A stretch of DNA of 64,000 bases, from NCBI RefSeq assembly GCF_007858285.1, contig NZ_VFIL01000003.1:248001-312000 (forward strand), in the 5' to 3' direction. The translations under genes were made by a program, and so were the position numbers. Numbering within the stretch: position 1 is the stretch's first letter; every line of letters starts with the position of its first letter. Below, piece after piece: positions 1 to 10,647 of the stretch. This DNA is from Pseudomonas brenneri (GTDB lineage Bacteria; Pseudomonadota; Gammaproteobacteria; Pseudomonadales; Pseudomonadaceae). The notes beneath the pieces are model-generated. The model did no database searches. It saw nothing but the letters and a program-made list of their open reading frames with translations, and was not told where the DNA came from.

Positions 1-9
1 GCTTGCCGC

Positions 10-984
10 TTACTTCTGCTCTTGCTGCTCTTTGTGCGACAAACTGTAAACATACGCCGCCAGCAAATGCACCTTGTCGTTACCCTGCAACTGCTCTTGT
101 GCAGGCATCTGGCCCTGGCGGCCGTAACGGATGGTCTGCTGCAGTTGGGCGAAGCTCGAACCGTAGATGAACGCGCCCGGGTGGGTCAGGTCAGGCGCGC
201 CCATCGCTGGGGTGCCTTTGCCGGTCGGGCCGTGGCACGCCACGCAGTTGGCGGCGAACAGTTTCTCGCCGTTGGCCACGTCGGCCTTGGCGCCTTCCGG
301 CAGCTTGCGGCCATCGAGGTTGGTCAGCACGAAACCGGCGACGTCGGCCACGCCTTGTTCACCGATCACTTCAGCCCAGCCCGGCATGACCGCGTGACGG
401 CCAGCCATGATGGTGGCCTTGATGGTTTCCGGTTCGCCGCCCCAGCGCCAGTCGGCGTCGGTCAGGTTGGGGAAGCCATAGGCACCCTTGGCGTCGGAAC
501 CATGGCACACCGAGCAGTTGGAGGCGAACAGGCGGCCACCCATCTTCAGGGCTTGCGGATCCTTGGCCACTTCTTCAATGGGCATGGCGGCAAACTTGGC
601 GAAGATCGGCCCGAACTTGGCGTCCGAGCGGGCCATTTCCTTTTCCCACTCGTGCACGCCGGTCCAGCCGCTCTGGCCGTTGGCGAACGGGGTTTGCTTC
701 TCGTTGTCGAGGTAGGCATAACCCGGCAGCAGGCCTTTCCAGTTGCCAAGGCCCGGGTACAGCACCAGGTAGCCCAAGGCGAAGATGATGGTGCCGACGA
801 ACAGCATGAACCACCACTTTGGCAGCGGGTTGTCGTATTCCTCGATGCCATCGAACGAGTGGCCAACCGTCTCGTCCGTTTGTTCGGCGCGCTGGCCCTT
901 GCGGGTCGACAGCAGCAGCCAGGTCAGGGCAAAAATGGTACCCAGACTGAGGACTGTGACGTACAGACTCCAGAACGTAGTCAT
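10..984 (-). CDS. ccoP1: cbb3 cytochrome oxidase dihaem subunit CcoP (operon 1)
   Basis: Membrane-anchored dihaem cytochrome c subunit of cbb3 oxidase; it passes electrons from periplasmic c-type cytochromes towards CcoO and CcoN. Of 324 aa, two hydrophobic helices (about 5-27 and 57-78) precede two periplasmic cytochrome c domains with CSVCH (157-161) and CVACH (247-251). Likely axial methionines lie in HAVMPGW and GQMPAQ. It is the last gene of a leftward ccoN-O-Q-P run and overlaps the ccoQ stop by 4 bp, which suggests translational coupling. Between helix 2 and the first haem domain it carries about 17 residues more than the second copy near 4 kb. Assignment as the operon-1 copy rests on its being furthest downstream, as I recall for P. 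aeruginosa; the accessory genes that would follow are outside the window. Confidence 0.95.
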   Translation of the reverse strand: MTTFWSLYVTVLSLGTIFALTWLLLSTRKGQRAEQTDETVGHSFDGIEEYDNPLPKWWFMLFVGTIIFALGYLVLYPGLGNWKGLLPGYAYLDNEKQTPFANGQSGWTGVHEWEKEMARSDAKFGPIFAKFAAMPIEEVAKDPQALKMGGRLFASNCSVCHGSDAKGAYGFPNLTDADWRWGGEPETIKATIMAGRHAVMPGWAEVIGEQGVADVAGFVLTNLDGRKLPEGAKADVANGEKLFAANCVACHGPTGKGTPAMGAPDLTHPGAFIYGSSFAQLQQTIRYGRQGQMPAQEQLQGNDKVHLLAAYVYSLSHKEQQEQK

Positions 985-1166
985 TCTTTGTTACTCCTAG
1001 AAGCTTGCTCGACGTGCTTGATGGCTTCGGGATCATCCGCAAAAGGCAGCAAGGTCGCGTCTTCAAACTCTGACTTGCGCTTGGGGCTGAACACCCACAA
1101 CGCCAGGCCGATAAAGGCCACCATCACGACAACGGTGCCCAGGCCTCGAATCATCCCGATATCCAT
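981..1166 (-). CDS. ccoQ1: cbb3 oxidase small subunit CcoQ (operon 1)
   Basis: Single-helix accessory subunit of 61 aa that stabilises the cbb3 oxidase complex. The sequence shows one hydrophobic segment (about residues 5-26, ending in LALWVFSP), then a short charged tail containing [10 protein letters not shown], typical of Pseudomonas CcoQ. It sits between ccoO (5 bp upstream) and ccoP (4-bp overlap), the canonical position. Identity comes from position and topology, because the family is short and weakly conserved. Confidence 0.9.
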   Translation of the reverse strand: MDIGMIRGLGTVVVMVAFIGLALWVFSPKRKSEFEDATLLPFADDPEAIKHVEQASRSNKE

Positions 1167-1171
1167 TCAGA

Positions 1172-1780
1172 TCACCGTTTGCTTTTGATGATGGTGCCCA
1201 GGCCTTGCAGGTAGGCCACCAGCGCGTCCATTTCGGTCTTGCCCTTTACAGCTGCCTGGGCACCGGCGATGTCTTCGTCGGTGTAAGGCACGCCGAGGGT
1301 GCGCAAGACTTCCATTTTCTTGGCAGTGTCTTTGCCGTCGAGCTTGTTTTCCACGAGGAACGGGTACGCCGGCATTTTCGACTCGGGCACCACGTTGCGC
1401 GGGTTGTACAAGTGCGCACGCTGCCAGTCATCGGAGTAACGACCACCCACGCGGGCCAGGTCCGGGCCGGTACGTTTGGAACCCCACAGGAACGGGTGGT
1501 CCCACACGCTTTCACCGGCAACCGAGTAGTGGCCATAGCGTTCGGTTTCGGCACGGAACGGACGGATCATCTGCGAGTGGCAGCCGACACAGCCGTTGGC
1601 GATGTAGACGTCGCGGCCTTCCAGTTCAAGGGCGGTGCGCGGCTTCATGCCTTCGACCGGCTTGTTGGTCACGTCCTGGAAAAACAGCGGAACGATCTGG
1701 GTCAGGCCGCCGATACTCACGGCGATGACCATGAAGAAGGCCAGCAGGCCGATATTCTTCTCGACTACTTCATGCTTCAT
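1172..1780 (-). CDS. ccoO1: cbb3 oxidase monohaem subunit CcoO (operon 1)
   Basis: Membrane-bound monohaem cytochrome c of the cbb3 oxidase, 202 aa. One N-terminal helix (about 10-33) anchors a periplasmic domain with the haem c motif CVGCH (64-68) followed by SQMIRPF, a family signature. The likely distal methionine ligand lies in ESKMPAYP. The ATG overlaps the TGA of ccoN by one base, so translation is probably coupled. The protein is nearly colinear with the second copy at 4.9-5.5 kb, the largest difference being a five-residue linker around 140-150. Confidence 0.95.
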   Translation of the reverse strand: MKHEVVEKNIGLLAFFMVIAVSIGGLTQIVPLFFQDVTNKPVEGMKPRTALELEGRDVYIANGCVGCHSQMIRPFRAETERYGHYSVAGESVWDHPFLWGSKRTGPDLARVGGRYSDDWQRAHLYNPRNVVPESKMPAYPFLVENKLDGKDTAKKMEVLRTLGVPYTDEDIAGAQAAVKGKTEMDALVAYLQGLGTIIKSKR

Positions 1781-3222
1781 CAGTGAGCTCCCACGACAGC
1801 GATCTTGGCGGCGGCTTCAGCGGCTACAGGGTCCGCGGCACGCACGGTGCGCCAGACGTTGTAGGCCATGAACAGCATGCCGCTGGCAAAGAACGCACCA
1901 CCAAGGGCGCGCACGATGAAACCAGGATGGCTGGCTTGCAGCGCTTCGACGAAGGAGTAGGTGAGGGTGCCGTCATCGTTGATTGCACGCCACATCAGGC
2001 CCTGGGTGATGCCGTTGACCCACATCGAGGCGATGTAGAGCACGGTACCGATGGTGGCCAGCCAGAAGTGCGTATTGATCAGGCTGGTGCTGTGCATCTG
2101 CGCACGGCCGTAGAGCTTGGGAATCATGTGGTACAGCGCGCCGATGGAGATCATCGCGACCCAGCCCAGAGCGCCGGCATGTACGTGGCCGATGGTCCAG
2201 TCGGTGTAGTGGGACAGCGAGTTGACGGTCTTGATCGCCATCATCGGGCCTTCGAAGGTCGACATGCCGTAGAACGCCAGCGATACCACCAAAAAGCGCA
2301 GGATCGGGTCGGTGCGCAGCTTATGCCAGGCGCCCGAGAGGGTCATCATGCCGTTGATCATGCCGCCCCAGCTTGGAGCCAGCAGGATGATCGACATGGC
2401 CATGCCCAGGGACTGTGCCCAGTCCGGCAGTGCGGTGTAGTGCAGGTGGTGAGGACCGGCCCAGATATACAGGGTGATCAGCGCCCAGAAGTGCACGATG
2501 GACAGGCGATAGGAGTAGATCGGACGCTCGGCCTGTTTCGGCACGAAGTAGTACATCATCCCCAGGAAGCCGGTGGTCAGGAAGAACCCTACGGCGTTGT
2601 GGCCGTACCACCACTGGATCATCGCATCGGTCGCACCGGCGTAGGCCGAGTAGGACTTGAAGAAACTGACCGGCAGGGACGCGTGGTTGACGATGTGCAG
2701 CATCGCGGTTACCACGATGAACGCACCGTAGAACCAGTTACCGACGTAGATGTGCTTGGTCTTGCGTTTGACGATGGTGCCAAAGAACACGATGCCGTAG
2801 GTCACCCAGACGATCGCCAGAAGGATGGCAAGGGGCCATTCCAATTCCGCGTATTCCTTGGTGGTGGTGAAGCCCATTGGCAGGGTGATGATGGCGCCGA
2901 CGATGACTGCTTGCCAGCCCCAGAAGGTGAAGGCGGCGAGGCCGTCGGAAATCAGTCGCGTCTGGCAGGTTCGCTGCACGACATAGTAGGAAGTGGCAAA
3001 CAGTGCACATCCGCCGAAGGCGAAGATCACCAGGTTGGTGTGCAGTGGGCGTAGGCGTCCAAACGTCGTCCATGGCAGGTCGAAGTTCAACTCCGGCCAG
3101 ACCAGTTGCGAGGCGATGAAGACACCGAGCCCCATGCCAAGGATCCCCCAGACCACCGTCATGATGGCGAACTGGCGGACTACCTTATAGTTATAAGCAG
3201 TCGGACTGATTGCTGTGCTCAT
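1780..3222 (-). CDS. ccoN1: cbb3 oxidase catalytic subunit CcoN (operon 1)
   Basis: Catalytic haem-copper subunit of cbb3-type cytochrome c oxidase (EC 7.1.1.9), reducing oxygen at very low concentrations while pumping protons. The 480-aa product is polytopic (about 12 helices) and shows the haem and CuB ligand contexts [24 protein letters not shown] and [13 protein letters not shown]. The frame remains open 33 codons further upstream, but the ATG giving [17 protein letters not shown] matches the second copy and the family N-terminus, so position 3222 is chosen. First gene of its operon, preceded by a 545-bp gap that holds its promoter. Confidence 0.95.
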   Translation of the reverse strand: MSTAISPTAYNYKVVRQFAIMTVVWGILGMGLGVFIASQLVWPELNFDLPWTTFGRLRPLHTNLVIFAFGGCALFATSYYVVQRTCQTRLISDGLAAFTFWGWQAVIVGAIITLPMGFTTTKEYAELEWPLAILLAIVWVTYGIVFFGTIVKRKTKHIYVGNWFYGAFIVVTAMLHIVNHASLPVSFFKSYSAYAGATDAMIQWWYGHNAVGFFLTTGFLGMMYYFVPKQAERPIYSYRLSIVHFWALITLYIWAGPHHLHYTALPDWAQSLGMAMSIILLAPSWGGMINGMMTLSGAWHKLRTDPILRFLVVSLAFYGMSTFEGPMMAIKTVNSLSHYTDWTIGHVHAGALGWVAMISIGALYHMIPKLYGRAQMHSTSLINTHFWLATIGTVLYIASMWVNGITQGLMWRAINDDGTLTYSFVEALQASHPGFIVRALGGAFFASGMLFMAYNVWRTVRAADPVAAEAAAKIAVVGAH

Positions 3223-3307
3223 TCTAAGGTTCCACGGTTTAGGTGTTTTATTAGGATAAAAATCGGCCGCAAGTATGGACAATGCGAAGTGCCATTGCAA
3301 CGTAACG

Positions 3308-3321
3308 CTGACCTGCGTCAA
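3308..3321 (-). promoter_or_regulatory. Degenerate ANR/FNR-type box upstream of ccoN1
   Basis: The minus strand reads TTGACGCAGGTCAG, matching the ANR consensus TTGAT-N4-ATCAA at 7 of 10 positions. It is centred about 92 bp upstream of the ccoN1 ATG. CATTGT and CATACT lie 33 and 40 bp downstream of its centre as possible -10 elements. A weak site would fit a largely oxygen-independent operon 1, but this is inference. Confidence 0.35.
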
Positions 3322-3712
3322 TGCGTTTCAAGCCAGATTCTGCGCCCTTTCCCTGTTTGGCGTAAGGACAAAATCAAAAATGAAAAGCTGACGGGTTGGA
3401 CAGGAATTTTGAGGGGGCGCAGGTACTTGCAACGCGATGTGTAGGGACACGCTGCCAAGGTGACGAATGGTCGGTGGCACGATAGCCGGTAACTGTCAGC
3501 CCTTGCGCCTGTCACCCTGCTGGAATGTCTGACTCATCGCGTGCAAGTTAAGCTGCGACCGATCAACGCCGGCCCACTGTCGAAACAAGCGTAGACCCGA
3601 ATGGCGAGAGGGGAAAGGTGTGCTTTAGAAGGGTGTGACAATAGGGCGCAGGGCGCAGCGGTTAGTAGCAAGCTGCAAGCGGCAAGTTTGGAGCGGGGAG
3701 AGGGAGGGCTGA

Positions 3713-3753
3713 AAAGGCTGCAAGAGCCGAGTTGAGGACTCTTCTCTTGCAGC
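3713..3753 (-). terminator. Probable terminator of the second cco operon
   Basis: Inverted repeat GCTGCAAGAG / CTCTTGCAGC (3717-3726 and 3744-3753) with an inner GAGT/ACTC stem; on the minus strand it is followed by CTTTTC. It lies just after the ccoP2 stop. The T-run is short, so termination may be partial. Confidence 0.45.
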
Positions 3754-3767
3754 GTGTAGCTTAAAGC

Positions 3768-4691
3768 TTACTTCTGCTCTTTCTGCGACAGACTGTAGAC
3801 GTAGGCGGCCAGCAAGTGGACCTTGTCGTTGCCTTGCAGTGCTTCCTGCGCCGGCATCTGGCCTTGACGGCCGTGGCGGATGGTTTGTTGCAACTGCGCA
3901 AGGCTGGTGCCGTAGATGAAGCCGGCAGGTTGCGTCAGGTTTGGCGCGCCCATGGCTTCAACACCGTGGCCCTCTGGGCCGTGACATGCCACGCAAGTGG
4001 TGTCGTATGCTTGCTTGCCAGCGGCCAGGTCGACCTTGCTGTCAGCCGGCAGCGGCAATTTGGCCAGGTCGTGACGTACATAAGCGGCGACGTTTTTTAC
4101 ACCGTCTTCGCCCAGCACTTCACCCCAGGCCGGCATCGCTGCGTGGCGACCGTTCATGATGGTCAGCTTGATTGCATCAGCCGAACCACCCCAGCGCCAG
4201 TTGTCGTCCGCCAGGTTCGGGAAGCCGTAGGCGCCCTTGGCGTCGGAGCCATGGCACACCGCGCAGTTGGAGGCAAACAGGCGACCGCCCATTTTCAACG
4301 CTTGCGGGTCCTTGGCCACTTCTTCCACGGGCATGGCTGCGAATTTGGCGAAGATCGGCCCGAACTTGGCGTCGGCCTTGGCCATTTCCTTGTCCCATTC
4401 CTTGTTCTGGGTCCAGCCGTCTTCATAGCCCGGCAATACGCCTTTCCAGTTGCCCAGGCCCGGGTAGAGGATCAGATAGCCGACGGCAAACACCAGGGTT
4501 CCGGCGAACAACAGGAACCACCATTGCGGCAGGGGATTGTCATATTCCTCAATCCCGTCGAAGGCGTGGCCCATGGTCTGGTCGACGCTGCCCTTGGTCT
4601 CGCCCTTGCGGGTGCCGAACAGCAGCCAGGTCAGGCCGATCAGGCTGCCCAGGGTCAGTACACAGATCCATGTACTCCAAAAGGTAGTCAT
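3768..4691 (-). CDS. ccoP2: cbb3 cytochrome oxidase dihaem subunit CcoP (operon 2)
   Basis: Second copy of the dihaem electron-entry subunit, 307 aa. Two helices (about 5-27 and 57-78) precede haem c motifs CAVCH (143-147) and CVACH (233-237), with ligand methionines in HAAMPAW and GQMPAQ. It is shorter than the operon-1 copy mainly in the linker before the first haem domain, where [10 protein letters not shown] replaces a longer Asn/Gly-rich stretch. Its start overlaps the ccoQ2 stop by 4 bp. It is expected to assemble with the operon-2 catalytic subunit, although mixed isoforms are known in Pseudomonas when several CcoN are present. Confidence 0.95.
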   Translation of the reverse strand: MTTFWSTWICVLTLGSLIGLTWLLFGTRKGETKGSVDQTMGHAFDGIEEYDNPLPQWWFLLFAGTLVFAVGYLILYPGLGNWKGVLPGYEDGWTQNKEWDKEMAKADAKFGPIFAKFAAMPVEEVAKDPQALKMGGRLFASNCAVCHGSDAKGAYGFPNLADDNWRWGGSADAIKLTIMNGRHAAMPAWGEVLGEDGVKNVAAYVRHDLAKLPLPADSKVDLAAGKQAYDTTCVACHGPEGHGVEAMGAPNLTQPAGFIYGTSLAQLQQTIRHGRQGQMPAQEALQGNDKVHLLAAYVYSLSQKEQK

Positions 4692-4906
4692 GGCCGAATG
4701 CTCCTTGTTACAGGCTCTTCTTGAGCGTCGGATGGGGTGCCAATGGCGTCAGGCTTAGGCTCATCGGCAAATGGCAGCAGGCAGGCTTCGGCGAACTCCG
4801 GGTTGCGCTTGGCGTTGAACACCCACAGCGACAGGCCGATGAAGGCAATCGCCACCACCAGCGTGCCGAGTCCGCGGATCATTCCGGTATCCAGTTCAAA
4901 ACCCAT
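4688..4906 (-). CDS. ccoQ2: cbb3 oxidase small subunit CcoQ (operon 2)
   Basis: Small one-helix cbb3 accessory subunit, 72 aa. The core from [11 protein letters not shown] to LLPFADEP resembles the operon-1 copy, but there are four extra N-terminal residues and a longer polar tail ([10 protein letters not shown]). Three bases separate it from ccoO2 and it overlaps ccoP2 by 4 bp. The longer tail is the most divergent part between the two oxidase operons. Confidence 0.88.
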   Translation of the reverse strand: MGFELDTGMIRGLGTLVVAIAFIGLSLWVFNAKRNPEFAEACLLPFADEPKPDAIGTPSDAQEEPVTRSIRP

Positions 4907-4909
4907 GGG

Positions 4910-5521
4910 TCACCTCTTGCTCTTGATTGCAGTGCCGAGCACTTGCAGGTAGGAGACCAGAGCGTCCATTTCGGTCTTGCCCTTGAGGCTGTCCACGGCC
5001 GCGGTGATGTCCGCGTCGGTGTACGGCACACCGAGGGTACGCATGACCTTGAGCTTGGTTTCGGTGTGGCTGCTGTCGACCTGGGCCGTCACCAGCCATG
5101 GGTAGGCCGGCATCTTCGACTCAGGCACGACGTTGCGCGGGTTGTACAAGTGCGCGCGGTGCCAGTCGTCGGAGTAGCGAGCGCCGACCCGGGCCAGGTC
5201 GGGACCGGTACGCTTGGAGCCCCACAGGAACGGGTGGTCCCATACGCTTTCGCCGGCAACCGAGTAGTGGCCGTAGCGTTCGGTTTCGGCGCGGAACGGC
5301 CGGATCATTTGCGAGTGGCACTGTACGCAGCCTTCGCGGATGTAGATGTCACGGCCTTCCAGTTGCAGCGCGGTATAGGGCTTCATGCCTTCGACCGGCT
5401 TGTTGGTCACGTCCTGGAAGAACAGCGGGACGATCTGCGTCAGGCCGCCGATACTCACGGCCAGCACCATCAGCAGCATCAGCAGGCCGACGTTCTTTTC
5501 AATCGTTTCGTGTTTCATCAT
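4910..5521 (-). CDS. ccoO2: cbb3 oxidase monohaem subunit CcoO (operon 2)
   Basis: Monohaem cytochrome c subunit, 203 aa (202 if the second of the two adjacent ATGs is used). GAGGAG lies a few bases before the first ATG. An N-terminal helix is followed by CVQCH at 65-69 and SQMIRPF. It differs from the operon-1 copy in the haem motif (VQ for VG) and in the 135-155 linker, whereas the block from [10 protein letters not shown] to [10 protein letters not shown] is identical in both. It sits 7 bp downstream of ccoN2. Confidence 0.94.
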
Positions 5522-5528
5522 CGACTCC

Positions 5529-6953
<1,425 letters not shown>

Positions 6954-7029
6954 GGTTCCCCATCCACGGTTCAACCCAAGCAGATGCGGCACTTGGGCTG
7001 GAGTTATAGGCAGACTAAAAAGCGAGGCA

Positions 7030-7071
7030 AGCATGGGCAAAGAGCACAAGGCCAGTATTGACGGGGATCAA
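7030..7071 (-). promoter_or_regulatory. ANR box and class II promoter of ccoN2
   Basis: TTGACGGGGATCAA at 7058-7071 matches TTGAT-N4-ATCAA at 9 of 10 positions. On the minus strand a CATGCT (-10-like) hexamer at 7035-7030 is centred exactly 32 bp downstream, the spacing of a class II FNR-type activated promoter (box at about -41.5). The box lies inside codons 9-13 of the divergent hydrolase gene. Activation of ccoN2 by ANR is inferred from the family. Confidence 0.65.
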
Positions 7072-7725
7072 TGGGCGCAGTGTGTGCGTGAACAGGGCTG
7101 GTTGTGGAATGCGGCTACGCGCGTTGGCGCAGGCCCATCACCGACGCTGATCCTGGCCCACGGTGCGGGTGCGCCGATGGACTCGGGTTTCATGAGCGAT
7201 ATGGCTGTACGCCTTGCCCGGCATGGGGTGAACGTGTTGCGCTTCGAGTTTCCCTACATGGCCCAGCGCCGTGTGGACGGGGGCAAACGCCCACCGAACC
7301 CAGCGCCGAAACTGCTGGAATGCTGGCGCGAGGTATATGCCCGGGTGCGACGTCATGTCGCTGGGCCTTTGGCGGTTGGCGGCAAGTCCATGGGCGGGCG
7401 GATGGCCAGTCTAGTGGCCGATGAGTTGGCGGCTGATGTGCTGGTGTGCCTGGGTTATCCGTTCTATGCGGTGGGCAAGCCGGAAAAACCGCGGGTCGAA
7501 CACTTGGCTGGGCTGAAGACGCCGACGTTGATCGTGCAGGGCGAGCGCGATGCGCTGGGCAATCGGGCGGCGGTGGAGGGTTATGTGCTGTCGCCGAGCA
7601 TCGAGGTGATGTGGCTGGTCGCGGGGGATCATGATTTGAAGCCGTTGAAGGCTTCGGGGTTCAGTCATGAGCAGCATTTGGAGGCTGCGGCGGTGAAGGT
7701 GGCTGGGTTTTTAGGCGCCTGTTAG
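7033..7725 (+). CDS. Alpha/beta hydrolase, KANL3/Tex30-like
   Basis: Small cytosolic alpha/beta-hydrolase of 230 aa with substrate unknown. Catalytic residues appear as Ser119 in GGKSMGG, Asp173 in GERDALG and His200 in AGDHDL; the oxyanion-side motif [12 protein letters not shown] is near residue 42. This layout is that of the KANL3/Tex30-type hydrolase family. The ATG at 7033 is preferred over an in-frame upstream ATG because MGKEHK starts the conserved part and the intervening sequence is the ccoN2 promoter. The gene diverges from ccoN2 with 79 bp between start codons, and a strong REPIN follows its stop. I recall a similar hydrolase next to ccoN in P. aeruginosa, but no functional link is evident. 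Confidence 0.85.
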   Translation: MGKEHKASIDGDQWAQCVREQGWLWNAATRVGAGPSPTLILAHGAGAPMDSGFMSDMAVRLARHGVNVLRFEFPYMAQRRVDGGKRPPNPAPKLLECWREVYARVRRHVAGPLAVGGKSMGGRMASLVADELAADVLVCLGYPFYAVGKPEKPRVEHLAGLKTPTLIVQGERDALGNRAAVEGYVLSPSIEVMWLVAGDHDLKPLKASGFSHEQHLEAAAVKVAGFLGAC

Positions 7726-7731
7726 AGCCTC

Positions 7732-7802
7732 ATCACAGGCAAGCCAGCTCCCATTTTGATCTGTGAATACATTCAAAATGTGGGAGCTGGCTTGCCTGCG
7801 AT
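7732..7802. repeat. REPIN (GGGAGCTGGCTTGCCTGCGA type)
   Basis: Two 22-nt inverted arms (7732-7753 and 7781-7802) with one mismatch flank an A/T-rich centre. The element fills the gap between the convergent hydrolase and aer genes and may act as a bidirectional terminator. It belongs to the same family as the elements at 49.2 kb and 57.9 kb. Confidence 0.85.
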
Positions 7803-7808
7803 AGCGAT

Positions 7809-9374
7809 CTAGCGGTTAAACCGCTCCACCAGCGAATACTGCGTATTGGCCGTATGGGTCAGTTCTTCACTCAACTGCGCCGAATTCAACGCCTGCTCCG
7901 AGGTCTGGTCGGCCAACAGCGCAATGGTGCTGATATTGCGGCTGATCTCTTCGGCCACCGAGCTTTGCTCTTCAGTCGCCGCAGCGATCTGGGTGGTCAT
8001 GTCGGTGATATGCGCCACCGCTTCACTGATCCCCACCAGCGCCGCGTCCGCTTCCATTACCCGCGCCACACCTTCTTCAGCCTGGCGATGCCCGGCATCC
8101 ATGGTCTGCACGGCGGTGCTGGCGGTCTGTTGCAGCTTGGCGATCAGGGCATGGATCTGCCCGGTGGATTCGCTGGTACGTTGCGCCAGTTGCCGCACTT
8201 CATCGGCCACCACCGCAAAGCCCCGGCCCATCTCACCGGCACGCGCCGCTTCGATGGCCGCGTTCAAGGCCAGCAGGTTGGTCTGGTCGGCAATGCCCTT
8301 GATTACATCCACCACGCCGCCGATTTCGTCGCTGTCCTTGGCCAGTTGGGTCACGGTCACGCCGGTTTCCCCGACCACCACCGACAGGCGCTGGATGGCT
8401 TCGCGGGTTTCCCCGGCAATGTCGCGGCCGCGGCTGGTAAGGCGATTGGCTTCCTGGGTGGCATCCGCCGTGCGCTGTACATGACTGGCGACTTCCTGGG
8501 TGGTCGCGGCCATCTGATTGACGGCGGTGGCCACCTGTTCGGTCTCCACGCGCTGGCGCTCCAGCCCGGTGGAGCTGTTGTGCGCCAGGGTATTGGACTG
8601 CGCGGCCTGGTCGTTGAGGTGCTCGGCGGTGTCCTGCAAACGGGTCAGGCAGGTCTTCAGACGCGCTTCCTGGCTGAGGATCGACATCTCCAGTCGCGCC
8701 TGGGCGCCACGGCTGTCGGTGTACATCTGCGCGATCAGCGGGTCGGAGGTGGTCTGTTCGGCCAGGCGCAGCAGGCGCTTGAGGCCACGCTGTTGCCAGC
8801 TCAAGCCAAGCAGGCCCAGCGGCACCGACAACGCGGCGGCCAGGGCAAAGCCCCAGTGGGAATTGAGCCAGATGCCAATCAGGAAACTCAGCTGGCTGAC
8901 CAGGATAAACGGCAGCCAGTCCTGCAGCACCGGCAGCCATTTATCACTGCGCGGGATCGCCGACTTGCCCTGGTTGATCCGCTGGTACAGCGCTTCGGCA
9001 CGGCGGATCTGCTCGGCAGTCGGCTTGACCCGTACCGATTCGTAGCCGATCACCTGTTCGCCGTCGAACACCGGGGTCACATAGGCGTTGACCCAGTAGT
9101 GATCGCCGGTCTTGCAGCGGTTCTTGACGATGCCCATCCATGGCAAGCCTTGTTTGAGCGTCGCCCACATATGCCCGAACACAGCGGCTGGCACGTCGGG
9201 GTGACGTACCAGGTTGTGCGGGGCGCGCATCAGTTCATCCCGGGAAAACCCACTGATCTCGACAAACGCATCGTTGCAGTAGGTGATCACGCCTTTGGCA
9301 TCGGTCGTGGAGATCAACCGTTGTTGAGCGGGGAAGGTACGTTCGCGCTGGGTAACGGGTTGGTTATTACGCAT
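7809..9374 (-). CDS. aer: Aer-type aerotaxis receptor (PAS + methyl-accepting chemotaxis domain)
   Basis: Chemoreceptor for energy/oxygen taxis, 521 aa. An N-terminal PAS domain (about 10-120; [20 protein letters not shown] start) would bind FAD and sense redox state. A hydrophobic membrane hairpin (about 150-195) follows, then a HAMP-like linker and a cytoplasmic signalling domain whose hairpin tip reads [20 protein letters not shown]. The sensor is cytosolic, so there is no large periplasmic loop. Its location near the cbb3 operons repeats the P. aeruginosa arrangement, where aer is ANR-regulated, but I found no good ANR box in the 94 bp upstream. The start lacks a strong Shine-Dalgarno and was chosen by family length. 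Confidence 0.92.
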   Translation of the reverse strand: MRNNQPVTQRERTFPAQQRLISTTDAKGVITYCNDAFVEISGFSRDELMRAPHNLVRHPDVPAAVFGHMWATLKQGLPWMGIVKNRCKTGDHYWVNAYVTPVFDGEQVIGYESVRVKPTAEQIRRAEALYQRINQGKSAIPRSDKWLPVLQDWLPFILVSQLSFLIGIWLNSHWGFALAAALSVPLGLLGLSWQQRGLKRLLRLAEQTTSDPLIAQMYTDSRGAQARLEMSILSQEARLKTCLTRLQDTAEHLNDQAAQSNTLAHNSSTGLERQRVETEQVATAVNQMAATTQEVASHVQRTADATQEANRLTSRGRDIAGETREAIQRLSVVVGETGVTVTQLAKDSDEIGGVVDVIKGIADQTNLLALNAAIEAARAGEMGRGFAVVADEVRQLAQRTSESTGQIHALIAKLQQTASTAVQTMDAGHRQAEEGVARVMEADAALVGISEAVAHITDMTTQIAAATEEQSSVAEEISRNISTIALLADQTSEQALNSAQLSEELTHTANTQYSLVERFNR

Positions 9375-9468
9375 GATTGATCAATCCGCAAGGCTTTGAC
9401 AGGTTGTCGGCCGGCGCGGGCTTTTATTTAGCTTATTTTTGCAATAATCGGCGCGGCCTTGTGCTGTT

Positions 9469-10647
9469 CTATGGATTGCTCCCGGTGCCCAATATGTCCA
9501 GCGCCATGCGTTGCTGGATGGTCGTACGCGTGTAATCGCGGACGAATGCTGACCGGTCGGTTGTTCCCAGATGCAGTCGCGTCAGTGCGGCAACGGCCGA
9601 ATCCAGGTCGGCGGGGGTAAACACCGAGGCATTGGCGATATGCGTGTCGGTGAAGTGTTTTGCATAGCCTTCCAGGCCCGCCAGGATCGGCTTGCCGGTA
9701 GCGGCATACTCAAACAACTTGGAGGGGATGACTTTGAGGAAGGCCTTGAACGTATTGAGGTGCAAAAACAGTACATCGGCTTGGCGGTAGTAATGGATCA
9801 ACTCGGCGCGGGGTGTCGGGGCAATCAGCTCGACATTGGTTATCTGCCGGCGCTCCAGCACGTCACGCAACTTTTGTACGGTGTTGCCATGCCCAATGAT
9901 GTAGAAGTACGCGCGTTCAGCCAGTCTTTCTGCCAGTTGCGGGATGATCTTTTCCAGGCCCTGGCCTGCACCGATGTTGCCGGCATACACGATTTTCAAG
10001 CGGCCTTTGTTTGGGTAAAGGCCGGCAGGAGGGAGAGGCTGAAGAAACAGTTCGTCAACACCATGGGTATAAGTGGAAAAATTTTTGTCGGGATAATGCT
10101 CTTTGAAGTAAGCGAGAAACCCCGGTGAGATCAGGTTAATCCGTGATGCCTGGTTGATGGTCAGCCGTTCGACCCGTGTAAACATACCGGCCAGTATCTT
10201 GCCGACGATTCCCGGGAACAGCTCGGGCAAGACATCGACGAAGATATCGCGAATATCAAGGTACAGCGGTGTTTTGCGCCAACGCGCGATAGCGCTGGCC
10301 AGGGCCGCCGTCATCAGTCGCGAGGAGGAACCAAGGATCATGTCGTACTCCCTGTTCTTCACCGCTTTGCGCACGCCATCGGCATAGACACAAAAGCCCC
10401 ATGCCTGGCCCAGAAGGCCGTTTTTATGCTTGGGCAGGGCAATGCGCGTAATGGTCAGCCCCGGGCGTGGCGGGTTGTAGTCGCCGGGGGTGTAGTGTGA
10501 GGGATAGCGGCTGGGATGGGTGGTCACTACGTCAACCTGTACGTTGTGGGTTGATTGGGCGAGTAATGCCTCCACGAGTGCTTCGATGCGAAACGCTGCA
10601 AGGTCAGGCGGGTAATGAAAGCTCAACAGCAGAATACGGACAGTCAT
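9469..10647 (-). CDS. GT4-family glycosyltransferase (last gene of glycan operon)
   Basis: Cytosolic retaining glycosyltransferase of the GT-B/GT4 class, 392 aa; donor and acceptor unknown. It opens with VRILLLSFHYPPDLAAFRIE, a WcaI-like N-terminus, and the C-terminal Rossmann half contains VYAGNIGAGQGLEKIIPQLA and SKLFEYAATGKPILAGLEG, the nucleotide-sugar site with its glutamate. It overlaps the preceding glycosyltransferase by 4 bp and ends the seven-gene leftward cluster, 94 bp before aer. Confidence 0.88.
   Translation of the reverse strand: MTVRILLLSFHYPPDLAAFRIEALVEALLAQSTHNVQVDVVTTHPSRYPSHYTPGDYNPPRPGLTITRIALPKHKNGLLGQAWGFCVYADGVRKAVKNREYDMILGSSSRLMTAALASAIARWRKTPLYLDIRDIFVDVLPELFPGIVGKILAGMFTRVERLTINQASRINLISPGFLAYFKEHYPDKNFSTYTHGVDELFLQPLPPAGLYPNKGRLKIVYAGNIGAGQGLEKIIPQLAERLAERAYFYIIGHGNTVQKLRDVLERRQITNVELIAPTPRAELIHYYRQADVLFLHLNTFKAFLKVIPSKLFEYAATGKPILAGLEGYAKHFTDTHIANASVFTPADLDSAVAALTRLHLGTTDRSAFVRDYTRTTIQQRMALDILGTGSNP

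Larger units (their letters stand above)
3223..3767. other. 545-bp intergenic region between the two cco operons
   Basis: No convincing gene is present; a 65-codon leftward frame at its right-centre has no family resemblance. The region holds, from right to left, the probable terminator of the second cco operon, a short run of AGCTGCAAGC/GGCAAG-type low-complexity repeat common in fluorescent pseudomonads (about 3671-3690), and the promoter side of ccoN1 with a degenerate FNR-type dyad. Its length, compared with the few bases separating genes inside the operons, indicates that operon 1 has its own promoter. Confidence 0.6.

Noticed and set aside
3318..3515. 65-codon leftward frame in the gap upstream of ccoN1
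   Set aside because: No family resemblance and no ribosome binding site, and it overlaps the candidate promoter.
9375..9385. ATTGATCAAT palindrome at the aer start, considered as an ANR box
   Set aside because: The half-sites have no 4-bp spacer and the element abuts the start codon, so it cannot be a standard FNR-type operator.
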